From: Lachnospiraceae bacterium XBB2008
GTDB lineage: Bacteria; Bacillota; Clostridia; Lachnospirales; Lachnospiraceae
Reading direction: 5' to 3'
DNA length: 64,000 nt
Assembly (NCBI GenBank): GCA_900102235.1
Contig: FMVL01000003.1
Coordinates: 124,001 to 188,000, forward strand
Position 1 is the first letter of the stretch. Each line of letters begins with the position of its first letter. Shown here piece by piece: positions 44,163 through 50,921 of the stretch. Both the position numbers and the translations under genes were made by a program. The notes beneath the pieces are model-generated. The model did no database searches. It had not been told where the DNA came from and saw only the letters and a program-made list of their open reading frames with translations.

Positions 44163-46266
44163 TTTCTGTCACCTCCGATATGTTGTCTTTTGCACCTAAA
44201 AGGTGCGTCATGCTCTTCAGTCCTATCGCCACGGTAGATCCGTTATGAAGCATCGCGGATGTTGCAGGTGGCATAACACCTGCTATCCCAAGTCCTATGA
44301 GTGCCGTATTAAAGCCTACTATGGTCCTGTAATTAAATCTGATCCTTTTCATCAAAAGGGTACTGATCTCTCGTAACACGGCGATGCTTTCAAGATCATC
44401 CGAACCTATCGTTATATCGGCTATCTGTCTGGCTATTTCCGCACCGTCACTGATCGCGATCCCCGCATCCGACGCGGACAGTGCCGGGGAATCATTGATC
44501 CCGTCACCCACCATGATCACGCGGTGTCCTTCTTTTTTCATTTTTTCCACATATCCTGATTTATCTTCCGGAAGCACCTCCGAATAATACTCCGTGATAC
44601 CTGCCTGTGCAGCGATCACGGCAGCCGTCCTTTCGCTGTCGCCGGTCATCATGACGATATGCTCAAATCCCTGCTCACAAAGCCGCCTGACCACATCAGG
44701 CGTTTCTTTTCGCATCGGATCTTCTATCAGGATGCATGCCGACAGCTTACCGTTCTTGGCAAAATACAGGTGAGAGTACCCGTCCGGCAATGAGTCAAAC
44801 AACTCCCTCCTGTCATCCGCTATGACTGCACCTTCATCCTCGAACACGAAATGATAGCTTCCGATAACGGCTCTCTCATCTTCGATCTCGGAAGCAATGC
44901 CGTGAGCAACTATATACTCCACGTTTGTATGAAGCTCATCGTGCAGCAATCCCTTTTCCGAAGCGGCATCGACCACGGCTCTGGCCACCGAATGCGGAAA
45001 GTGTTCTTCCAGGCATGCCGCCTGTCTAAGCAGCTCGTCTTCGGATTCATCGCAAAACGATACCACTTTGGCCACGGTCGGTTTTGCTTTGGTTATCGTA
45101 CCGGTCTTGTCAAAAACTATCGTATCCGCATCTGCCACGGCTTCCAGAAACTTGCCTCCCTTGACGGTGATATCGTATTCCGCTGCCTCTTTTATGGCAG
45201 ATAATACGGATATCGGCATAGCCATCTTGAGCGCACACGAATAATCGACCATCAGCACGGATACGGCTTTGGTAACATTGCGGCTTATCGCCCATGTCAG
45301 GCCGGCGGCAAGCAGAGTATACGGAACGAGTCTGTCAGCGATCCTTTCCGCTTTGCTCTCCAGCGAGGACTTGAGTTTCTCGGATTCCTCGATCATCTTC
45401 ACTATCTTGTCAAAGCGGCCGCAGCCTTCTGTCTGGGTCACCCTGACAGTCAGATCACCTTCTTCCACTACGGTTCCGGCAAACACGCTCATGCCGCATC
45501 CCTTGTGTATCGCTGTGGATTCTCCTGTCATGGAAGCCTGATTGACCATCGCCTCACCGGAAACGATCTCTCCGTCAAACGGGATCATATTTCCCATTCT
45601 CACGACAACCCTGTCACCGCATTCGATCGCGGATGCATCAGTCTGCACTTCCCCGTTATCCGTAAGAAGCCATACTCTGTCGATATTCAGAGACATTCTT
45701 CTGGCAAGATCATCGACAGAGCGTTTATGAGTCCACTCCTCCAGGGTATCTCCGATCTTCAGAAGAAACATCACATTGGAAGCGGTATTGTAATCTCCTG
45801 TCAAAACCGCCGCCGTGATGGCTGTCGCATCGAGCAGTTCAACCTGGAGGCGCCTGTTTCCGAGAGTCTTTAAGCCGCGCCATATATATCCGACCGTTTT
45901 GACGATATCCAGCCACCTCCGTATGGAAAACGGGAGGATCAGCCGCCTTGCATAATGAAGGATCACCGTAGTCACCACTTTTTCGTAGTAACCGGCGCTG
46001 AGTTCCCTGCCGGAGCATTCAAATACACGCTCGGGTACCTGAACATCCTCAAACGAGAAATCTTTGACGAGCTCTGTAACACGTGACCTGTCACAGTCAA
46101 AAAAGATCACCGCATCCGCTGTCCGTTCATATACCCGGACCTCACCTATCTCATCAAAACCCCTAAGGTAGTATTCAAAGATATCTGCTTCCATGAAGCT
46201 CAGACGCTTCATGGGAAGATGCAGCCGGATCCGGTTTTTGAGTTCATGCCTGATCGTAAAGTTCAT
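44155..46266 (-). CDS. P1B-type heavy-metal ATPase with SCA motif (FezB-like)
   Basis: A 703-residue P-type ATPase. It opens with an HMA2-like domain (about 1-75) lacking a CxxC pair. Membrane helices surround the actuator motif MTGESTA (near 245), the phosphorylation site FDKTGTITKAKP (near 386) and VGDGINDSPALSASD (near 605). The metal-site helix reads VDYSCALKMAMP instead of the CPC or SPC of copper, zinc or cobalt pumps; SCA-type sites are, from memory, typical of the P1B-6 subgroup, which includes ferrosome FezB. Where many P1B pumps have an HP dipeptide, it has PHSVARA. The ATG overlaps the DUF6110-like gene. Iron is the likeliest metal; untested. Confidence 0.88.
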   Translation of the reverse strand: MNFTIRHELKNRIRLHLPMKRLSFMEADIFEYYLRGFDEIGEVRVYERTADAVIFFDCDRSRVTELVKDFSFEDVQVPERVFECSGRELSAGYYEKVVTTVILHYARRLILPFSIRRWLDIVKTVGYIWRGLKTLGNRRLQVELLDATAITAAVLTGDYNTASNVMFLLKIGDTLEEWTHKRSVDDLARRMSLNIDRVWLLTDNGEVQTDASAIECGDRVVVRMGNMIPFDGEIVSGEAMVNQASMTGESTAIHKGCGMSVFAGTVVEEGDLTVRVTQTEGCGRFDKIVKMIEESEKLKSSLESKAERIADRLVPYTLLAAGLTWAISRNVTKAVSVLMVDYSCALKMAMPISVLSAIKEAAEYDITVKGGKFLEAVADADTIVFDKTGTITKAKPTVAKVVSFCDESEDELLRQAACLEEHFPHSVARAVVDAASEKGLLHDELHTNVEYIVAHGIASEIEDERAVIGSYHFVFEDEGAVIADDRRELFDSLPDGYSHLYFAKNGKLSACILIEDPMRKETPDVVRRLCEQGFEHIVMMTGDSERTAAVIAAQAGITEYYSEVLPEDKSGYVEKMKKEGHRVIMVGDGINDSPALSASDAGIAISDGAEIARQIADITIGSDDLESIAVLREISTLLMKRIRFNYRTIVGFNTALIGLGIAGVMPPATSAMLHNGSTVAIGLKSMTHLLGAKDNISEVTENG

Positions 46267-46505
46267 TCTTCGGTAACATCTTCCTTCCCGGCTCTCTCTT
46301 CGTTTATAGCTTTGGCCTCCTCGTAGATATCACTGCAGTTTTCCTGCAGAGTGGTGATCTGGTCCATCACGGAATCCTTTGCCCTTAAGACCCCGGCCGT
46401 ACAGTGGGTGTAGACCTTTTTGGCGTCTTTAGAGGATAACAGCTTAATACCCTCCAATCCGAACAGCGTTCCCAGTGCAAATAATCCTATTCCTTTAAGT
46501 TTCAT
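46263..46505 (-). CDS. DUF6110-like small membrane-anchored protein (FezA-like?)
   Basis: An 80-residue protein. The first ~25 residues are hydrophobic and glycine-rich (GIGLFALGTLFGLEGIKLL), then SSKDAKKVYTHCTAGVLRAKD, and an amphipathic acidic helix to the C-terminus. It matches proteins annotated DUF6110, found next to SCA-type P1B ATPases in Clostridia. Small proteins with a hydrophobic N-terminus beside such ATPases are a feature of ferrosome (fez) loci. The single cysteine and histidine (THC) could touch metal. Its stop overlaps the ATPase ATG, so they are translated together. Confidence 0.82.
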   Translation of the reverse strand: MKLKGIGLFALGTLFGLEGIKLLSSKDAKKVYTHCTAGVLRAKDSVMDQITTLQENCSDIYEEAKAINEERAGKEDVTEE

Positions 46506-46540
46506 GTTTTAACCTCCTGTCATCCCGGACTCGTCCCGGG

Positions 46541-47044
46541 TCATTTCACAAACTGTGTACATATCCACGCCGCCAGTGTGGAAGCCGCCGGAAAGATAAC
46601 GAGCAGTTTAAGCAGCTGGCTCCTGATGTTATATCCGTACTTCCTGCCGCTGTATACGCTGTCCACTTCCGGGAAATAATACTGAAAGAATTTGAACTTC
46701 ATGAGCAGGAAATAATCAAAGCAGATCATGTCATATAGCTTGTATATGGTAAAAATAAGGACAAATCTCAGAAAGAACTGAAAGAATGTAAAACCGCTGC
46801 GTATACCGTCCCAGATGGATATCACTCCGACTCCGAGGATCATGAGGATGCTGAATATCATGAGTGTCCATCCGATCGTCCTGGCTCCGCAGAACAATTC
46901 TTTATCTCTGGGAACTATAAGCTCCTGAGCTTCTTTGGGGGCCGAAGAAAAGAACTTTTTATCCTGAATGAAAGCGACCGCCGAAAGTAACATCAGGGAA
47001 ATGGACGCAGAGAAAACAAGTGCAAGAAATAAAGTCAGTAACAT
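46541..47044 (-). CDS. membrane protein of unknown function, first gene of the metal-controlled operon
   Basis: A 167-residue protein with about four hydrophobic helices (near 1-25, 55-78, 85-108 and 140-163). No family recognised with confidence. It carries polar segments ELIVPRDKELFCGAR and MKFKFFQYYFPEVDSVYSG between helices. It is the first gene behind the TTGACA promoter and DtxR-like palindrome, with AAGGAC about four bases before the ATG, and 35 bases before the DUF6110-like gene, so it may be an accessory to the ATPase. Confidence 0.8.
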   Translation of the reverse strand: MLLTLFLALVFSASISLMLLSAVAFIQDKKFFSSAPKEAQELIVPRDKELFCGARTIGWTLMIFSILMILGVGVISIWDGIRSGFTFFQFFLRFVLIFTIYKLYDMICFDYFLLMKFKFFQYYFPEVDSVYSGRKYGYNIRSQLLKLLVIFPAASTLAAWICTQFVK

Positions 47045-47063
47045 GGTAAGTCCTTTCTATGCG

Positions 47064-47083
47064 AAGTTAGCATTGCCTAACTT
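47064..47083. promoter_or_regulatory. DtxR/IdeR-like metal-repressor operator
   Basis: AAGTTAG-CATTGC-CTAACTT: perfect seven-base arms around six bases. On the minus strand it reads TTAGGCAATGCTAA, close to the TTAGGnnnnnCTAA core of DtxR-type iron or manganese repressors. It lies just downstream of the predicted -10 box, in the leader. Confidence 0.65.
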
Positions 47084-47095
47084 ATGGTCATAAAA

Positions 47096-47124
47096 AAAAT
47101 ACACCAAACCCGATATTTTGTCAA
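47096..47124 (-). promoter_or_regulatory. promoter of the 47-28 kb operon
   Basis: On the minus strand a perfect TTGACA (47119-47124) and TATTTT (47096-47101) are 17 bases apart. The -35 overlaps the YhfC stop. The metal operator follows about 12 bases downstream of the -10. Confidence 0.7.
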
Positions 47125-47921
47125 GAACACCCGGAATATGACCTGATCGTCACTATGGCAAACACTGCCGCAAAGACACCGATGAATGCTTCCGCGTAAA
47201 ATGTCGATCCGGTCGTCTTAAGTATCACGACCATTACCCCATCCATCAGAGCATGTAAGATAACCGCCAACAGGCACAGAGTGAATCTGCGATCCTTTAC
47301 CGCACGGTAAACCAGATATGATGCGCATATATGGAATGTTATCGCGAATATACGCTCAAGCGCACCTACGAGCATCATGGGCGGAGCCGTCATCCACAGC
47401 GGAGATAACTGGTCATACAGTTTTTGCTGGGTATCAGCGTCCGTGCCCATGACCATAAGATTGCCGAGGCCCGAATTCAGCATGACCGACACGACGAGAT
47501 TCGAGATCGATGTAAATCCGAGCAAAAGGATACTTTCAGCACCGCCGTGACCGATACCGAACATGATCGCTTCTTTTTTATCCAACGATCTCTTCATAAA
47601 CAGGCGCATCGAGATATAACGTCCCATCTCTTCAAAAAAGCCCGCCGCCAATCCGCCGTATACGGCATAAAACGGCAACGCCGTAAATGCTTCCTGCCCC
47701 ATGACGGACAGGATAACATTGTGAAGGATCGATTCAAGTATCATGGCGAAAACGATAAATGTACCGGCTCCGCATAAAGCGGACAGCAATCCTGCACCGG
47801 TCTTTTTTCTCCATATGATGATAAGCGCTATCGGGACTCCGAAAGCTATGATCATTGCGATCGTTATACACAGGATCATCGCCCCCGGCACTCTGATCTG
47901 AGTAAAATCCATGTCTGCCAT
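47121..47921 (-). CDS. YhfC-family membrane protein (putative intramembrane metalloprotease)
   Basis: A 266-residue protein with about seven membrane helices. The YhfC family (PF10086) is related to CPBP-type intramembrane proteases. Visible motifs are GFFEEMGRYISM (glutamate pair plus Arg), MFGIGHGGAESILLL with a histidine, and VILHALMDGVMV with the last histidine, the arrangement expected of a metal-dependent active site in the membrane. Substrate unknown. It is 28 bases after the GGDEF-EAL gene and may be read with it; a separate promoter for the next operon begins in its last codons. Confidence 0.85.
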   Translation of the reverse strand: MADMDFTQIRVPGAMILCITIAMIIAFGVPIALIIIWRKKTGAGLLSALCGAGTFIVFAMILESILHNVILSVMGQEAFTALPFYAVYGGLAAGFFEEMGRYISMRLFMKRSLDKKEAIMFGIGHGGAESILLLGFTSISNLVVSVMLNSGLGNLMVMGTDADTQQKLYDQLSPLWMTAPPMMLVGALERIFAITFHICASYLVYRAVKDRRFTLCLLAVILHALMDGVMVVILKTTGSTFYAEAFIGVFAAVFAIVTIRSYSGCS

Positions 47922-47949
47922 ATCTTATCCCTCTCTTCATACTCTTTTG

Positions 47950-50181
47950 TCAGGTTGCGGGGTAGGAGGCGGATCTGATCAGTTCAGCGGCATCTTCGGC
48001 AGACAGAGGACGTCCCCATACAAAGCCCTGAACGTAATCACAGCCGATGCTCTTTAACGTATCAAGCTGTCCGTCGTCTTCAACGCCTTCGGATATAACG
48101 TCGAACCCCATGATATGCCCGATCGATATTATCGTGGCCACATACTGTCTGGAGGACTCGCTCATATCCATCTCATCTATGAACGATTTATCGATCTTGA
48201 GAAGATCGGCAGGGAATCTGTTCAGGTAGCTTAAAGATGAATAGCCTGTACCGAAATCGTCTATCGCTATATGTATCCCTATCTCCTTGATCTCATCGAT
48301 GCATTTCAAAGCTTTGTCGACCGAATCGATCATAATCGACTCCGTGATCTCCACTTCAAGCTTATCAGCCGGAATACCGCTGATCTTAAGGAGATTCCTT
48401 ATCTCATCGGGAAAATCGTTCTTCATCAGATGACGCACGGACGCATTGATGCTGAGTATAAGATCTGCGCCGGTCTCTTTGATCATCTCGCCGAAAAACA
48501 GTGCGGCCTTCCTGAATACCGTTCCGTCCACACTGTCTATAAGCCCCACCTTCTCCGCAACGGGAATGAACTCGCCCGGAGGAATGTTGTTCCCCTTATC
48601 ATCCCTCATGCGGGCTAAGGCTTCAAAGCCGCGAAGCCTGTGATCCATGTCATACTGCGGCTGCAGCTGGAAATACAGGGTATCCTGTTCAAGCGCCGTC
48701 CTTATCATGCGCTCGATCTCCAGGATGTGTTCGTCTTCGAGAAGATCCGAAGAAAACCGAAGGACATGCTGGCTGTTCCTGGCCTTTTTGATCTCATTCA
48801 TGGCCGCATTCGCATGCGATATAAGGGAATCGGCATTATCCGCGTCCGTCGGATACTCGGCATATCCGAAGCTCGCCGTAACATACAGGTCGCAGCCGTC
48901 CACGGTCAGTTTCCTGCCGAGCGCATCAACATATTTGTCGATCATCGCCCTGAGTTCGTCATCGGTATCATAGTCTTCTATAACAAGATAAAACTCATCC
49001 GCACTTATACGTGCGATATGATCATCCGCTTCAGAATGGATCTTGCCCGCAACCGCCTTCAGTCGCTCAGCCGTTTCAATGAGCACGCAGTTTCCGGCCT
49101 CAAATCCGAGTGTGTCATTTATGCTCTTGAAATGATTAAGGTCAACGCAGACCACAGCGAATTTCTCACCGCGCTCAACATGCTCCGATATATGCTCCGT
49201 ACAGGCAAAACGGTTCGGGAGACCTGTCAGCGCATCGGTATAGCTCATATGATGCAGACGGTTGATCGCTTTATATCTGGCTATATGCGCGGACACGAAA
49301 AATGTGGTGAGTTCCATCATTTCCTTGATACGCATGGCTTTGTCGGTATCAAAGTTCGTGGCCCAGATATATCCCAACAGCTCCCTGCCCTGGCGGAGAG
49401 GAAAAAGCACAACGCTCCTTACACCCGCTTCGATGAGAGTTTCAACCCAGGGATGATTGAGCTTATCGTAATATTCCATATCCTCTTCATCTTTGATGAG
49501 AGCACAGTCACCGGCCTCTCCTATCATCTTTTCCCAGGAATCCGCGATCCTGTAGAAATCCTTAAACTGTGTCACGCGCTTGATCGGACTTCCTTCGACG
49601 TAATTGGTCGCCATGATGGAGTATTCCTCCTCATCATAATTCATGAGGAGCACGGTGCAGCCTTCGGCATCGCAGATACTGCGTATCTCACCGATAACGT
49701 TTTTCATCGCGTCATTGATGTTGTCCGCTTTATGAAGTTTTACACAGGTCTTGAGGACGTCGACTGACGATCTGTTGAACGTATCCAGGACGGAATCGGC
49801 ATTGTTATCGGAATTAACCGTATAAACACAGTAACAGGTATCTCCGTCTTCCTGCTCGAGAGGCATCGCATAGATATCGACCCAGACATCCAGATTGTTC
49901 AGATAAGCATAGGTATGTACTTCATGTTTAAGTATGGCCGCACGGTATACCGCATCTTCGAAGTTCCTGCTCTGGGGAAAATACTCATAATAAGGAGTTC
50001 CGGGCGCGATCGTTAAAACACCGGCATCCGATCCGGCCCCCCGCTGTGATGAAAGATACTCGGCACATTTATCGTTTACCGCAGCAATGCATACATCCGA
50101 ATATCCGTTATCACCGGACCTTTTTACGGACATAATGCATGTTGAGGAATAAAAGGCATTTGCTATTTGTTGAAAATCCAT
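47950..50181 (-). CDS. PAS-GAF-GGDEF-EAL protein, probable c-di-GMP phosphodiesterase
   Basis: A 743-residue soluble protein. A PAS-like region (about 1-130) and a GAF domain (about 135-295) precede GGDEF (about 305-465) and EAL (about 475-735). The GGDEF signature reads RISADEF, lacking both glycines, so it should not make c-di-GMP, though it may bind GTP. The EAL domain retains FEALARMR, SINASV, EITES, DDFGTGYSS, KIDKSF and SEGVED. Its last 250 residues closely resemble the 26.2-kb protein (same FVWGRPL ending), implying duplication. The ATG overlaps the Hpt fragment by 19 bases, so it once followed an intact sensor kinase. Confidence 0.9.
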   Translation of the reverse strand: MDFQQIANAFYSSTCIMSVKRSGDNGYSDVCIAAVNDKCAEYLSSQRGAGSDAGVLTIAPGTPYYEYFPQSRNFEDAVYRAAILKHEVHTYAYLNNLDVWVDIYAMPLEQEDGDTCYCVYTVNSDNNADSVLDTFNRSSVDVLKTCVKLHKADNINDAMKNVIGEIRSICDAEGCTVLLMNYDEEEYSIMATNYVEGSPIKRVTQFKDFYRIADSWEKMIGEAGDCALIKDEEDMEYYDKLNHPWVETLIEAGVRSVVLFPLRQGRELLGYIWATNFDTDKAMRIKEMMELTTFFVSAHIARYKAINRLHHMSYTDALTGLPNRFACTEHISEHVERGEKFAVVCVDLNHFKSINDTLGFEAGNCVLIETAERLKAVAGKIHSEADDHIARISADEFYLVIEDYDTDDELRAMIDKYVDALGRKLTVDGCDLYVTASFGYAEYPTDADNADSLISHANAAMNEIKKARNSQHVLRFSSDLLEDEHILEIERMIRTALEQDTLYFQLQPQYDMDHRLRGFEALARMRDDKGNNIPPGEFIPVAEKVGLIDSVDGTVFRKAALFFGEMIKETGADLILSINASVRHLMKNDFPDEIRNLLKISGIPADKLEVEITESIMIDSVDKALKCIDEIKEIGIHIAIDDFGTGYSSLSYLNRFPADLLKIDKSFIDEMDMSESSRQYVATIISIGHIMGFDVISEGVEDDGQLDTLKSIGCDYVQGFVWGRPLSAEDAAELIRSASYPAT

Positions 50182-50552
50182 GATATTTCCTCTCTCAGCT
50201 CATTGAAAGCCTTTATGAAAACCTTTGTATCGTTCCTGAGAGTTTCCATGTCTTTTTCTTTACCGGTCTGCTCCAAAGCCTTCGCCATGTCAGAGATCTC
50301 GAGCGCCCCGATGGCTCCCGCGGTGCTCTTGAGTGAGTGAACGGTGAGCGTAAAGGTATCCGTATCCTCTTTTTCAAGTGCCGAAGTCAGTGCGTCGGCT
50401 TTTTTCTCCATGGAAGTATAAAACGTCTCGATCGCACTCAGATAATCCTCTGCATCGCCGCAATAGCTTAATCCCTTGTGAACATCGATCATTTTGGCGT
50501 TGAGAAGCCCGGGAGGCAGTTTGGACAGATAATCGGTAAATCCGGCAGCCAT
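50163..50552 (-). CDS. Hpt phosphotransfer domain left from the decayed kinase
   Basis: An open frame of 129 residues that might still be made. Residues about 1-15 are a receiver-domain tail (AAGFTDYLS); the rest is a histidine phosphotransfer domain with the phospho-histidine motif TLTVHSLKSTAGAIG (His near residue 73). If expressed it could accept phosphate from other kinases, but it has no obvious ribosome site at its ATG, and the region before it is a remnant. Treat as part of the pseudogene unless expression is shown. Confidence 0.5.
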   Translation of the reverse strand: MAAGFTDYLSKLPPGLLNAKMIDVHKGLSYCGDAEDYLSAIETFYTSMEKKADALTSALEKEDTDTFTLTVHSLKSTAGAIGALEISDMAKALEQTGKEKDMETLRNDTKVFIKAFNELREEISWIFNK

Positions 50553-50921
50553 GAGTTTCTCATCTGAATGATCATAAGCGCAAACATTCCCGCCAGAACA
50601 AGAGCCGTAACGATAGACTGGATCAGGCCGCGGGTTATGATCGAATCGGATATGTTATTGATCTGTTCGGTGATAACGCTCTCGCGGATAAGATAAGTCA
50701 GCATCCAGTCCGTGTCATGGACCGGTACGTAATACAGAGTCTCCTTGTCGGCCGGCAAGCTCACTCAGATAAAGGAGGCTCACGTTTCTGACCGCCGCCT
50801 CCGTGTCCCTGCCGGCGCTCCTCGCAAGCGAGAAGGTACCGACTGTCAGGATGATAGCTACGATAACACTTCCTATTATCGCTATTCGGATGATACCGTT
50901 CTTTTTCAGAGTTTTATTCAT
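50163..50921 (-). pseudogene. decayed hybrid sensor histidine kinase (TM, Cache remnant, receiver end, Hpt)
   Basis: Three frame-shifted pieces in kinase order. Piece 1 (50921 to about 50770): a membrane helix and VSLLYLSELAGRQ, the start of an extracellular sensor domain. Piece 2 (about 50764-50575): the end of that domain, LYYVPVHDTDWMLTYLIRES, and the second membrane helix. Piece 3 (from about 50564): DEKLMAAGFTDYLSK, the end of a receiver domain, leading to an Hpt domain. The body of the sensor domain, the HisKA and ATPase domains and most of the receiver are missing. Such pieces in register are best explained by several internal deletions, though a mis-assembly could look the same. Confidence 0.75.

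Noticed and set aside
44155-46266. P-type ATPase as a copper (CopA) or zinc (ZntA) exporter.
   Set aside because: The CPC motif and N-terminal CxxC are absent; the metal-site helix carries SCA instead and the partner gene and operator fit an iron-type system better.
48640-49767. Long open frame of 375 codons on the plus strand inside the PAS-GAF-GGDEF-EAL gene.
   Set aside because: Shadow of the clearly real minus-strand gene; no domain, ribosome site or promoter of its own.
50489-50764. A separate small membrane protein of 91 residues.
   Set aside because: Its parts match the end of a sensor domain and second membrane helix of a hybrid kinase, and its last residues are a wrong-frame reading of a receiver domain; it is a remnant.
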